From contig NZ_JAHGAW010000008.1 in the NCBI RefSeq assembly GCF_018603885.1, forward strand, positions 209,885 through 273,884: DNA of 64,000 bases, written 5' to 3'. The stretch is from Sphingobium nicotianae. Lineage in GTDB: Bacteria > Pseudomonadota > Alphaproteobacteria > Sphingomonadales > Sphingomonadaceae. Made by a program: the position numbers and the translations under genes. This document shows, in pieces, positions 20,536 to 29,277 of the stretch. Positions within the stretch are counted from its first letter, which is position 1. Each line of letters begins with the position of its first letter. Below the pieces are notes generated by a model that saw only the letters and a list, made by a program, of their open reading frames with translations, made no database searches and was not told the origin of the DNA.

Positions 20536-21000
20536 TCAGTCGCGGCGATAGGTCCAGCGCGTCGGCTTCGATCCGTCGAGCAGCGCGATTTCGGCCACCA
20601 GCTTGCCGTCCGCCAGCCGGTAGGTGATGCGCTGCGGATAATCATGCGTTGCGTTGACGAAGCTCACTTCGCCGGCGCTCTGCCGGTCCAGCTTGAAGCG
20701 TACCGAAGTCGTGCCGCCCGGTTGGCCGATGAAGCCGAGCCCTTCGGCATCGCGCAAGATGCGCATATGTTCGAAGCTGCGGGTTCCCTCGCTGTCGTAG
20801 GTCTGGCTGCTGCCGAGCATCATCGATCCGCGCGGCATCGTCCAGCATTCCTCGACGCGCGTCGTCTGGCCGGGGTCGGTCAGCCAGCAGCCGGACATCC
20901 AGCGGGGGAGCCCTGCGGTGGCGTCGCCCTCGGCATGAACGGCGGCGCTACGCGCCATCATGAAGGCCGCCAGTCCGATCAATATCCAAAGGCGTGCCAT
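20536..21000 (-). CDS. DUF6265-type secreted protein
   Basis: A 154-residue protein with a signal peptide (hydrophobic ILIGLAAFMMA, cleavage near VHAEG). The mature part opens with LPRWMSGCWL and continues with VEECWTMPRG, MMLGSSQTY and a run of beta strands, matching the small beta-barrel (lipocalin-like) DUF6265 proteins. Function unknown. I chose ATG 21000 because GGAGAGAGG is 7 bp upstream; a GTG at 21006 is in frame but overlaps that spacing. A good promoter sits 30 bp upstream. Confidence 0.7.
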   Translation of the reverse strand: MARLWILIGLAAFMMARSAAVHAEGDATAGLPRWMSGCWLTDPGQTTRVEECWTMPRGSMMLGSSQTYDSEGTRSFEHMRILRDAEGLGFIGQPGGTTSVRFKLDRQSAGEVSFVNATHDYPQRITYRLADGKLVAEIALLDGSKPTRWTYRRD

Positions 21001-21029
21001 GATCACCTCTCTCCAGCGACATGTCGGCT

Positions 21030-21059
21030 AGTATAGGCGTACAGCTACTCTCCCGACAA
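21030..21059 (-). promoter_or_regulatory. Candidate sigma-70 promoter of the DUF6265 gene
   Basis: On the minus strand TTGTCG (21054-21059) and TATACT (21030-21035) are 18 bp apart, 29 bp from the start codon. The remaining gap to 21213 holds the 3' side of the acyl-CoA ligase gene and shows nothing else I can support. Confidence 0.5.
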
Positions 21060-21213
21060 TCGTCCGCATTTTTGCTGTCCTACACGCCGCGCGCGAAGGC
21101 ATGCTCCGCTTGTGATCGATTCCCTCAATCAATCGGCCCCCGACAAGAAAATTCATAGTGCGCCACAGCGTGTCCTTCGTGAACTTCGGAAGGAAATTAC
21201 GCAGTTGCGCAAT

Positions 21214-22722
21214 TTAATCAGCCGCCTGCGGCATCATCGCCTGCTCGCGCAGGGCGGCCTTCTGGACCTTGCCCATCGTGTTGCGGGGCAGGGCATCGAC
21301 GAAGATCACCGTCTTGGGCAGCTTGAAGCGGGCGAGCCGCGTGGCGAGCGCCGCGCGGATCTCGGCTTCGCCGATCGTGCTCCCCGGCGTGCGCACGACC
21401 ACCGCCGTCACGGCCTCGCCGAAGTCGGCATCGGGCAGCCCGATGACCGCCGATTCCTCCACGCCCTCCAGCGCGTCGATCTCGGTCTCGACTTCCTTGG
21501 GATAGACGTTGAGCCCGCCGGTGATGACCAGGTCCTTGCCGCGTCCGACAATCTCCAGATAGCTGTCCGCGCTGAGCTGGCCCAGGTCGCCGGTGACGAA
21601 CCAGCCATCCGCCTTGAGCTCGGCGGCGGTTTTCTCCGGCATGCGCCAATAGCCTGTGAACACGTTCGGTCCCTTGACCTCGATCATACCGATCTCGCCG
21701 GCCGGCAGCGGCGCGCGGCTGGCCTCGTCGACCACGCGGACAGAGACGCCCGACAGGGCCGGACCGACCGTGCCGGGCCGCCGTTCGCCGTCATAGGGAT
21801 TGGAGGTGTTCATGCCGGTCTCGCTCATCCCGTAGCGCTCGAGGACGCGGTGGCCGGTGCGTTCCTCCCAGGCGCGATGCGTCTCGGCAAGCAAAGGCGC
21901 CGAGCCGGACACGAACAGGCGCATGCCCTTGGTCGCGTCCCTGTCGAGGCGCGGGTCGGCGAGCAGGCGGGTATAGAAGGTCGGCACGCCCATCATGACG
22001 GTTGCGGTCTCCAGCCCGCGGAGCACCGCGCGGGGCTCGAACTTCGGCAGCAGCCGGATGCGCGCGCCGGCCAGCAGCGGCACGTTGGTCGCCACGAACA
22101 GGCCGTGGATATGATAGACTGGCAGCGCGTGGAGCAGCTCGTCATCGGCGGTGAAGCGCCATGCGTCGACCAACGTCGCGGCATTGGAATAGAGGTTGCC
22201 GTGGCTCAGCATCGCGCCCTTGGAGCGGCCCGTGGTGCCAGAGGTGTAGAGGATCACGGCGAGGTCGTCGGCGCCGCGGGGCACGTCGTCGAAGGTCGCG
22301 GGGAAGGTGTCCAGTCCGTCGAGCAGGCTGCCGCTCTTGCCGTCCGTGCCGAGCGTCGCCAGCGTCGCGCCGACCTCGCTTGCGAGCGGGCCGGCGCTCT
22401 CGCTAGCGGCCGGATCGACGACGAACAGGCTCGGCTCCGCATCGCCGAGGAAATAGGCGATCTCGGCAGGCGTATAATCGGTGTTGAGCGGCAGGTAGGC
22501 CGCGCTGATGCGCAAGGTCGCGAGATAGAGGATCAGCGTCTCGGCGCTCTTGCCGGTCTGCACGGCGATCCGATCGCCCGGTGCGACGCCGAGCGCGATC
22601 AGGCGGTGCGCCATGCGCGCGGTGGCATCGGCAAGCTCGCCATAGCTCAGGCTCCGCTCCCAGCCGCTGATCAGCGCCGGTGCCGCCCGGTCCTTGCCAT
22701 CCATGATCGCGCGGAACAGCAT
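21214..22722 (-). CDS. Malonyl-CoA synthetase-like acyl-CoA ligase (MatB type)
   Basis: A 502-residue ANL-superfamily enzyme. It has the P-loop ILYTSGTTGRSKG, the A5 motif RYGMSETGMNTSNP, the hinge region and the C-terminal catalytic-lysine motif PRNTMGKVQK. The compact length and the RYGMSETG plus NPYDGERRPG signature match malonyl-CoA synthetases (MatB), which make malonyl-CoA from malonate, ATP and CoA; related small-acid ligases are an alternative. The ATG at 22722 follows GAGGAGAGAGG. It is the last gene of the leftward ispH-thrB-rnhA run, 25 bp after rnhA. No malonate decarboxylase or transporter gene is adjacent. Confidence 0.8.
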   Translation of the reverse strand: MLFRAIMDGKDRAAPALISGWERSLSYGELADATARMAHRLIALGVAPGDRIAVQTGKSAETLILYLATLRISAAYLPLNTDYTPAEIAYFLGDAEPSLFVVDPAASESAGPLASEVGATLATLGTDGKSGSLLDGLDTFPATFDDVPRGADDLAVILYTSGTTGRSKGAMLSHGNLYSNAATLVDAWRFTADDELLHALPVYHIHGLFVATNVPLLAGARIRLLPKFEPRAVLRGLETATVMMGVPTFYTRLLADPRLDRDATKGMRLFVSGSAPLLAETHRAWEERTGHRVLERYGMSETGMNTSNPYDGERRPGTVGPALSGVSVRVVDEASRAPLPAGEIGMIEVKGPNVFTGYWRMPEKTAAELKADGWFVTGDLGQLSADSYLEIVGRGKDLVITGGLNVYPKEVETEIDALEGVEESAVIGLPDADFGEAVTAVVVRTPGSTIGEAEIRAALATRLARFKLPKTVIFVDALPRNTMGKVQKAALREQAMMPQAAD

Positions 22723-22747
22723 CGCCTCTCTCCTCAGCCTGTTTGTA

Positions 22748-23188
22748 TCAGCCTCGCGCCGCTTCCGCTGCGGCGCTGGCGAGGCGGTCGGCGCGTTCAT
22801 TCTCGGGATGGCCGGCATGGCCCTTGACCCATTGCCAGTCGATGCGGTGCTGCTTGGTCTCGGCCAGCAGCGCCTGCCACAGGTCGGCATTCTTGACCGG
22901 CTTCTTGTCGGCGGTGCGCCAGCCGTTGCGCACCCAGCCGTGGATCCACTTGGTGATGCCGTCCTTCACATAGACGCTGTCGGTCGAGAGGATGACATCG
23001 CACGGCCGGGTCAGTGCCTTCAGCCCTTCGATCGCGGCCATCAGCTCCATGCGGTTGTTGGTGGTATGCGCCTCGCCGCCGGAGAGCTCCTTCTCCCGGT
23101 CGCCATAGCGCAGCACCGCGCCCCAGCCGCCGGGGCCGGGATTGCCCTTGCAGGCGCCGTCCGTGAAGACATGAACCGGCTCGCTCAT
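22748..23188 (-). CDS. rnhA: Ribonuclease HI
   Basis: A 146-residue endonuclease that cleaves the RNA strand of RNA-DNA hybrids (primers, R-loops). The catalytic carboxylates are all present: Asp10 (VFTDGAC), Glu48 (NNRMELMA), Asp70 (LSTDSVYV) and Asp134 (NERADRLA), plus His124 in GHAGHP. Length and numbering match the E. coli enzyme closely. Its start overlaps the thrB stop by 4 bp, so it is translationally coupled. Confidence 0.97.
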   Translation of the reverse strand: MSEPVHVFTDGACKGNPGPGGWGAVLRYGDREKELSGGEAHTTNNRMELMAAIEGLKALTRPCDVILSTDSVYVKDGITKWIHGWVRNGWRTADKKPVKNADLWQALLAETKQHRIDWQWVKGHAGHPENERADRLASAAAEAARG

Positions 23189-24168
23189 ACCAGCCGGCCG
23201 AACAGGCGCTCGGCTGGCAGCGTCGCATAGGTCTCCAGGCGGCGCAGATAGGCGAGCGGATCCTTGCGCGTCACGAGCGCGTCGGGCGGCGTGTTGATCC
23301 AGTCATATGCGCGGGTCAGCAGGAAGCGAAGGGACGCGCCGCGTGAGAGGATGGGGAGGGCGGCATGTTCGGCCGGGGTCAGACCATGGCTCGCGACATA
23401 GCCGAAGATCAGCTTGTGGGCGACCGTCTCGTTGAACGTCGTGCCGTCCGGCGTGAAGCCCCAGGCGCTGTGGGTGATAGCGACGTCATAGGCACGGATG
23501 TCGGTGCAGCTGAAGTAGAAGTCGATGAGCCCGCCCACCTCGTTGCCGCGCATCAGGACATTGTCCGGGAACAGGTCGGCATGAATGACGCAGCGATCGA
23601 GGGTCGTCGGCCAGTGTGCGTCGAGGAAGGCGAGCTCATGGCGCACGCGGGCACCCAGGTCCGGCGTGATCTCGTCCAGCCCGTCGCCGCAGGCGTCCGC
23701 GAGCCGATGCCAGCCCTCGGGTCCGAGCGCGTTCGGGCGCTCGCCGGTGAAGTCCTCTGCCGCGCGGTGAAGCTGGCCCAGCGCCACGCCTGTCGCGCGC
23801 GCCTGCTCCGGGGTCGGCCTCGTGACGGAGACGCCGCTCAGGAACTCGATCAGGCAGGCAGGCCGTCCGCACAGCGTCTGCAGCGTCTTGCCTTCCCGAT
23901 CGTGGATGAAGCGCGGGACGAGGCAGCCCCGCTCGCCCAGATGATCGAGCAGCGCAAAGAAGAAGGGCAGGTCGGCCACGTCGACCCGCTTCTCGTACAG
24001 CGTCAGGATGAAGCGGGCGCCCTGGCCGTCCGCGCCCGTCGTATCGACGAGGTAATTGCTGTTCTCGACGCCCTCGGCGATGCCCTTGGCGGCCAGCAAG
24101 GTGCCGACGTCATAGAGTTCGAGGAAGCGGGCCAGCTCTTCGGCCGGAACCTGGGTATAGACCGCCAT
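23185..24168 (-). CDS. thrB: Homoserine kinase (APH-fold type)
   Basis: A 327-residue kinase of the aminoglycoside-phosphotransferase fold, the alphaproteobacterial form of ThrB, which makes O-phosphohomoserine for threonine synthesis. Visible motifs are the N-terminal ENSNYLVDT nucleotide-binding strand, the catalytic loop [13 protein letters not shown] with the Asp and Asn, and the metal-binding GLIDFYFSC. It is not related to the GHMP-type ThrB of enterobacteria. It lies between ispH (6 bp gap) and rnhA (4-bp overlap), a conserved order in this group. Confidence 0.92.
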   Translation of the reverse strand: MAVYTQVPAEELARFLELYDVGTLLAAKGIAEGVENSNYLVDTTGADGQGARFILTLYEKRVDVADLPFFFALLDHLGERGCLVPRFIHDREGKTLQTLCGRPACLIEFLSGVSVTRPTPEQARATGVALGQLHRAAEDFTGERPNALGPEGWHRLADACGDGLDEITPDLGARVRHELAFLDAHWPTTLDRCVIHADLFPDNVLMRGNEVGGLIDFYFSCTDIRAYDVAITHSAWGFTPDGTTFNETVAHKLIFGYVASHGLTPAEHAALPILSRGASLRFLLTRAYDWINTPPDALVTRKDPLAYLRRLETYATLPAERLFGRLV

Positions 24169-24174
24169 CGTCGT

Positions 24175-25146
24175 TCAGACCGCTTCGAGGCCGCGGGGCA
24201 GCTTGAAGGCCATGTCCTCCGTCGTCGTGCGGACTTCCTCTTCGGTGACGATGAAGCGCTCGGCGAGCTTCTCGACCACGCCGCGCACGAGGATCTCCGG
24301 CGCGCTCGCGCCGGCGGTAATGCCGAGCATCTTGATGTCGCCAATCCAGTCGAAGTCGATCTCGGCCGCTGTCTGGATGAGCCGCGCCCGCGTACCCAGA
24401 CGCTCGGCGACTTCGACGAGACGCAGCGAATTGGAGCTGTTGGGCGCCCCGATCACCAGCACGGCATCGGCGCGCGCCGCGATCACCTTGGCGGCGCTCT
24501 GGCGATTGGAGGTCGCGTAGCAGATGTCCTCGCCCTTGGGCGCGATAATGTCCGGGAAGCGGCGCTCCAGCGTGGCGACAATCGCTGCGGTATCGTCGAC
24601 CGAGAGCGTGGTCTGGGTGAGGAAGGCGAGCGCCTGGCCGGGCTGCGGCGTGAAGGCTTCGGCATCCGCCTCGGTCTCGATCAAGGTCATGCTGCCCTCG
24701 GCAACCTGGCCGAAGGTGCCGATGACTTCCGGATGGCCCTTATGACCGATGAACAGGATGTGCCGTCCGGCCGCGACCTGGCGCTCGGCCTGGCGGTGGA
24801 CCTTGGAGACGAGCGGGCAGGTGGCGTCGAGATAGTCGAGGCCGCGTTCCTGCGCGGTGGCAGGGATCAGCTTGGGCACGCCGTGGGCGGAGAAGACGAC
24901 CGGGCGGCCGTCCGGGCACTCGTCCAGCTCGTCGACGAACACGGCGCCCTTGGCGCGCAGCGCATCGACGACGAAACGGTTGTGGACGATCTCGTGGCGC
25001 ACATAGACCGGCGCGCCATATTTCTCGAGCGCGCGCTCCACGATCATGATCGCCCGGTCGACCCCGGCGCAGAAGCCGCGCGGCGCCGCGATCAGCACGG
25101 TGAGCGGCGGGCGGGTGTCGGAAACGGGCGAAGATGCGGCGGCCAT
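24175..25146 (-). CDS. ispH: 4-hydroxy-3-methylbut-2-enyl diphosphate reductase
   Basis: A 323-residue iron-sulfur enzyme for the last step of the MEP isoprenoid pathway, giving IPP and DMAPP. The three cluster cysteines are visible in [11 protein letters not shown] (Cys26), [11 protein letters not shown] and [11 protein letters not shown]. The substrate-binding histidines ([20 protein letters not shown]) and the [15 protein letters not shown]-terminus are standard. First gene of the leftward operon ispH-thrB-rnhA-acyl-CoA ligase. A CCCCC/GGGGG mini-hairpin lies 3 bp before the start codon, where the RBS should be, so initiation may be weak or regulated. Confidence 0.96.
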   Translation of the reverse strand: MAAASSPVSDTRPPLTVLIAAPRGFCAGVDRAIMIVERALEKYGAPVYVRHEIVHNRFVVDALRAKGAVFVDELDECPDGRPVVFSAHGVPKLIPATAQERGLDYLDATCPLVSKVHRQAERQVAAGRHILFIGHKGHPEVIGTFGQVAEGSMTLIETEADAEAFTPQPGQALAFLTQTTLSVDDTAAIVATLERRFPDIIAPKGEDICYATSNRQSAAKVIAARADAVLVIGAPNSSNSLRLVEVAERLGTRARLIQTAAEIDFDWIGDIKMLGITAGASAPEILVRGVVEKLAERFIVTEEEVRTTTEDMAFKLPRGLEAV

Positions 25147-25249
25147 GCGCCCCCATTAGGGGGACTGGGGCGGGAGGGGAAGGTGGAACCGGTGGAGGAT
25201 TTCTTTTGACCGCAAGTCCCGGGATGTCGTCGCGGCACGGCGATCCTAC

Positions 25250-26008
25250 ATGAGGCGCATGACGACATTGACTGAGCACCCGATCGACACTGTGATCGAC
25301 ATCGCGATCGAGGCAAGGATTGCCGGCCTGGATTGGTCGGCCATTTCAAACGGGCTGGACACGGAGGGCTGGGCACATATTCCCGCTTTGCTAACCCCTG
25401 CGGAATGTCGCGATGCCACCGCAATGTTCGCAGCTCCGGACGGTTTCCGCAGCCACGTCATCATGCAGCGGCACGGCTATGGGCAGGGCGAATATCGCTA
25501 TTTCGCCTACCCGCTACCGCCGTTGGTCGCGGCGTTGCGGAGCGGACTCTATCCCCATCTCGCGCCGCTCGCGAATGACTGGCATCGGCGGATGGGTCTG
25601 CCGGCGGACCTTCCGGCCGATCATGACGCGTTCATCGCGCGCTGCCATGCAGACGGCCAGCGCCGCCCAACGCCCCTGATCCTGCGCTATGGGCCGGGCG
25701 ACTATAACCGGCTGCATCAGGATCTCTATGGCGCGCATGTCTTTCCTATCCAGGCGGTCGTTCTGCTGTCCGATCCGCGGACGGATTTCGACGGCGGCGA
25801 ACTGGTGCTGACCGAGCAGCGGCCGCGCATGCAATCGCGCGCTCAGGTGGTGCCTGCCCGGCGGGGCGATATGATATTGTTTGCGGTGAACGTCCGGCCG
25901 CAGGCCGGCAGCCGGGGCGATTATCGCGTAACCATGCGCCACGGCGTCAGCACGGTTCGGGCCGGCGAGCGCCACGCGCTCGGTATCATTTTTCACGACG
26001 CGGCCTGA
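25250..26008 (+). CDS. 2OG-Fe(II) oxygenase, Oxygenase-NA (nucleic-acid-associated) type
   Basis: A 252-residue dioxygenase of the double-stranded beta-helix fold. The HxD iron motif is LHQD (His156, Asp158), followed by DFDGGELVLTEQRPR and the distal histidine in MRHGVSTVRAGER (His231), with a basic residue nearby for 2-oxoglutarate. This domain arrangement corresponds to the family named Oxygenase-NA because of predicted action on nucleic acids, and it is often found next to alkylation-repair genes. Here AlkB starts 4 bp downstream, so the two form a unit. The start could also be ATG 25259; neither has a strong RBS. Confidence 0.75.
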   Translation: MRRMTTLTEHPIDTVIDIAIEARIAGLDWSAISNGLDTEGWAHIPALLTPAECRDATAMFAAPDGFRSHVIMQRHGYGQGEYRYFAYPLPPLVAALRSGLYPHLAPLANDWHRRMGLPADLPADHDAFIARCHADGQRRPTPLILRYGPGDYNRLHQDLYGAHVFPIQAVVLLSDPRTDFDGGELVLTEQRPRMQSRAQVVPARRGDMILFAVNVRPQAGSRGDYRVTMRHGVSTVRAGERHALGIIFHDAA

Positions 26009-26012
26009 GGCG

Positions 26013-26654
26013 GTGACGGCGGACCTGTTCGCTGCCGATCGGCGCCATGTTGCGCTCGATCCCGGAGCGTTGCTCCTCGGCGGCTTCGCGCTGGACGAAG
26101 CACCCCGGATCCTCGCTGCGATCGCGTGCATCGCGGCGCGGGCGCCGTTGCGGCATTTGGAAACGCCGGGCGGGCGGCGCATGTCCGTTGCTATGACCAA
26201 TTGCGGCGAGGCCGGCTGGGTCAGCGACCGCAGCGGCTATCGCTATGCGGCGCACGACCCGCTCTCCGGCTTGCCTTGGGGCGCCATGTCGCCTTTGTTT
26301 CGAGATCTTGCCGTCCGCGCCGCGCTAGCCGCCGGATTTCCCGGCTTCGCGCCCGATGCCTGCCTCATCAATCGTTACGAGCCGGGCGCGCGCCTCACCT
26401 TGCATCAGGACAAGGACGAGGCCTTCCACACTGCGCCGGTCGTCTCGGTGTCGCTCGGCGTGTCGGCGACCTTTCTCTGGGGCGGGCAGGCGCGGGGCGA
26501 CAAGGTGCGGCGCCATGTCCTGCATCATGGCGATGTGGTTGTCTGGGGTGGTCCGGCGCGGTTGACCTTCCACGGCATCGCGCCGCTGCCCGTGGACGCG
26601 CACCCGCTGACCGGCCCCCTGCGCTACAATCTGACCTTCCGCCAGGCGCGATAG
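26013..26654 (+). CDS. alkB: AlkB-type DNA oxidative demethylase
   Basis: A 213-residue dioxygenase that removes 1-methyladenine and 3-methylcytosine from DNA using 2-oxoglutarate, oxygen and Fe(II). Iron ligands His131 and Asp133 (LTLHQDKDE) and His187 (LTFHGI), and the cosubstrate arginines Arg204 and Arg210 (RYNLTFR), are all present, with the same numbering as E. coli AlkB. The substrate-lid region has MTNCGEAGWVSD. The start is GTG at 26013, 4 bp after the preceding oxygenase stop. Unlike in E. coli, it is not fused to or preceded by ada. Confidence 0.93.
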   Translation: MTADLFAADRRHVALDPGALLLGGFALDEAPRILAAIACIAARAPLRHLETPGGRRMSVAMTNCGEAGWVSDRSGYRYAAHDPLSGLPWGAMSPLFRDLAVRAALAAGFPGFAPDACLINRYEPGARLTLHQDKDEAFHTAPVVSVSLGVSATFLWGGQARGDKVRRHVLHHGDVVVWGGPARLTFHGIAPLPVDAHPLTGPLRYNLTFRQAR

Positions 26655-26818
26655 GGACAGTTCAGCTTGGCGAAAGCTTCGCTGGGCGAGGTGCGGGCGG
26701 TCGTCTCAGCCATGAGCCGCCCTTTCGGTTGCGCGACCGGGGGACCATGACTAAGAAGCGCGGACTATTTTGCGATCGGGCGGCGCCATTCATGCCCGTG
26801 GAAGGATTTGGAGCCACA

Positions 26819-27472
26819 GTGCGGATCGCCGCTGCATCGAAATTTCTCGCTCTCGGCGCCGTTCTGGCTCTCGTAGCGGGCTGCGCCAAGCGCGGCGACA
26901 TCGACTCCACCGGACAGGGCATCATCCAGTTTCGGTCGGCTTGCCCGAGCGTTGCGATCCCTGCTAACATCGGCGATATCACGCTCTTCGACCCGGCGGG
27001 CAGCAAGGATGCCGCCGCGATCGACGTGGTCGCCAACATCACCGACCTGCGCTCGACCTGCCAGACCGTCGGCGAGGAGATCCAGAGCCAGGTGACCTTC
27101 GTGGTCAATGCGCTGCGCCGCGATGCCGGACCGGCGCGCTCGGTCGACGTGCCGGTCTTCTCGACGGTGGTGCGCGGCGCGACCTCGGTGATCGCCAAGC
27201 GGGTCACGATGGTGCGGCTGAACTTCGCCGAAGGCTCGCTGCGTGCCTCGACGCCCGCCTCGAGCACCGCCTTCGTCAACCGCGCCGCCGCGACGCTGCC
27301 GCCGGAGATCGAGCGCCTGATCACTCGCCCGCGCAAGACCGGCGATGCCGATGCCGCGCTCGATCCGCTGGCCCGGCCCGAGGTCAAGGCCGCGATCCAG
27401 CGAACCAGCTTCGAGCTGCTCGTGGGCTTCAACCTGACCCCGGACCAGCTCCGCTACAATATCACCCGCTGA
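26819..27472 (+). CDS. Lipoprotein of unknown function
   Basis: A 217-residue protein. I prefer the GTG at 26819 because it directly begins a lipoprotein signal (charged RIAAASK, hydrophobic core, LALVAGC lipobox) and GGATTTGGAG lies 6-15 bp before it; an ATG at 26792 is in frame. The mature part has two conserved-looking cysteines (FRSACPS, LRSTCQT), a beta-rich middle (QSQVTFVVNALRRD) and a C-terminal helix-strand ending NLTPDQLRYNITR. I do not recognise a family. It stands alone between alkB and argS and may be anchored in the cell envelope. Confidence 0.6.
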   Translation: MRIAAASKFLALGAVLALVAGCAKRGDIDSTGQGIIQFRSACPSVAIPANIGDITLFDPAGSKDAAAIDVVANITDLRSTCQTVGEEIQSQVTFVVNALRRDAGPARSVDVPVFSTVVRGATSVIAKRVTMVRLNFAEGSLRASTPASSTAFVNRAAATLPPEIERLITRPRKTGDADAALDPLARPEVKAAIQRTSFELLVGFNLTPDQLRYNITR

Positions 27473-27543
27473 GCTTATTCTCGGCGCGGCCTTGCGAGCG
27501 CAGCCATTCTGTCGGTAAGGCCCGCCGCTGACAGGATGGAAAC

Positions 27544-29277
27544 ATGACGATTTTCGCTCGCATATCGGCCGCGCTGGACGGCCTTCTCGATGATATGGTC
27601 GCAGCCGGCGAGTTGCCCGCTGGCCTCAACCACGCTGCCGTCACCGTCGAGCCGCCCCGCGACCCGAGCCATGGCGACATGGCGACCAATGCCGCGATGG
27701 TGCTCGCCAAGCCCGCCGGGACCAATCCGCGCGCGCTCGCCGAGCTGATCGCGACAAGGCTGCGCGGCCTGCCCGAGGTCGAGAGCGTCGATATCGCCGG
27801 GCCGGGGTTCATCAACATGCGGCTGGACCGCAGCGCCTGGGAAGCCGAGCTCACGCTCATCAACGAGCGGGCCGGCGGCTATGGCCGCACCGATGTCGGC
27901 AAGGGCAAGCGCGTCAATGTCGAATATGTCTCGGCCAATCCGACCGGCCCCATGCATATGGGCCATTGCCGCGGCGCGGTGGTAGGCGATGCGCTCGCCA
28001 GCCTGCTCGCCTTCTCGGGCTATGAGGTCACGCGCGAATATTATATCAACGATGCCGGCAGCCAGGTGCAGACGCTCGGCCAGTCCGTCCACCTGCGCTA
28101 TCGCGAAGCGCTCGGCGAGGACATCGGCGAGATTCCCGAGGGCTATTATCCCGGTGACTATCTGATCCCGATCGGCCAGGCGCTCGCCGCCGAATATGGC
28201 GACAAATATGTCGGCGTGCCCGATCTCGTCTGGCTCGACCTGTTCCGCGAGCGCGCCGTCGCCGCGATGATGGACATGATCCGGGCCGACCTGGCGCTGC
28301 TCGGCATCCATCACGATCTCTTCTCGTCCGAAGCGGAGATGCAGAAGAGCGGCAAGGTCGATGCGGCGATCCAGCGGCTGACCGACATGGGCCTCATCTA
28401 TGAAGGCACGCTCGAGCAGCCCAAGGGCGAGCCGGCTGACGAGGACTGGGCGCCGGTGCCGATGGTGCTGTTCCGCGCCAGCCAGTTCGGCGACGACAGC
28501 GACCGGCCGGTCAAGCGGCCAAACGGGCTCTATACCTATTTCGGCAACGACCTCGCTTATCATGCCGACAAGGCGAGCCGCGCCGACGAGCTGATCGACA
28601 TCTGGGGCGCGGACCATGCCGGCACGGTCAAGCGGATCAAGGCCGCCGTCGCCGCGCTGACCCAGGGCAAGGCCAAGTTCGACGTCAAGCTCGTCCAGAT
28701 GGTCCGGCTGCTGCGCGAGGGCGAGCCGGTCAAGATGAGCAAGCGCTCGGGCAATTTCGTGACGCTCGCCGATGTCGTCGAGGAAGTCGGCAAGGATGTG
28801 GTGCGCTTCACCATGCTGACGCGCAAGGCCGACGCGCAGATGGATTTCGACTTCGCCAAGGTCGTCGAGGCCTCCAAGGACAACCCGGTTTTCTACGTTC
28901 AATATGCCCATGCACGCATCGCGTCGCTCGGGCGGCGGGTGAAGGAGGCATTTCCCGGGGAACTTCCTGCTGCGGACCTGTCCCGCTTCGGGGCGGAGGA
29001 GCTCGACCTGATCAAGCAAATGGCCAATTTCCCGCGGGTCGTGGAGGGGGCGGCAAATGCCCACGAGCCGCACAGAATCGCCTTTTATCTCTATGACTTG
29101 GCTGCAGCGTTCCATGGCTGGTGGAACCTCGGCAACGACCAGCCTGAGCGGCGCGTCATTGTCGCAGGCGATATAGGGTTAACCGCCTCTAGACTGCACT
29201 TGAGCGCCGGAATCGCTCAGGTTATCAGGAACGGCCTCGGCTTGATGGGGGTTGCGGCGCTTGAGGAGATGAACTGA
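27544..29277 (+). CDS. argS: Arginyl-tRNA synthetase
   Basis: A 577-residue class I synthetase charging tRNA-Arg. The HIGH-type motif is MHMGHCRGA with the preceding VEYVSANPTGP signature of ArgS, and the KMSKS equivalent is VKMSKRSGNF. The C-terminal anticodon-binding domain contains YVQYAHARIAS and ends in VIRNGLGLMGV, both typical. Its stop overlaps the start of the SPOR-domain gene (TGATG). First gene of the co-oriented run through tatC. Confidence 0.97.
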   Translation: MTIFARISAALDGLLDDMVAAGELPAGLNHAAVTVEPPRDPSHGDMATNAAMVLAKPAGTNPRALAELIATRLRGLPEVESVDIAGPGFINMRLDRSAWEAELTLINERAGGYGRTDVGKGKRVNVEYVSANPTGPMHMGHCRGAVVGDALASLLAFSGYEVTREYYINDAGSQVQTLGQSVHLRYREALGEDIGEIPEGYYPGDYLIPIGQALAAEYGDKYVGVPDLVWLDLFRERAVAAMMDMIRADLALLGIHHDLFSSEAEMQKSGKVDAAIQRLTDMGLIYEGTLEQPKGEPADEDWAPVPMVLFRASQFGDDSDRPVKRPNGLYTYFGNDLAYHADKASRADELIDIWGADHAGTVKRIKAAVAALTQGKAKFDVKLVQMVRLLREGEPVKMSKRSGNFVTLADVVEEVGKDVVRFTMLTRKADAQMDFDFAKVVEASKDNPVFYVQYAHARIASLGRRVKEAFPGELPAADLSRFGAEELDLIKQMANFPRVVEGAANAHEPHRIAFYLYDLAAAFHGWWNLGNDQPERRVIVAGDIGLTASRLHLSAGIAQVIRNGLGLMGVAALEEMN

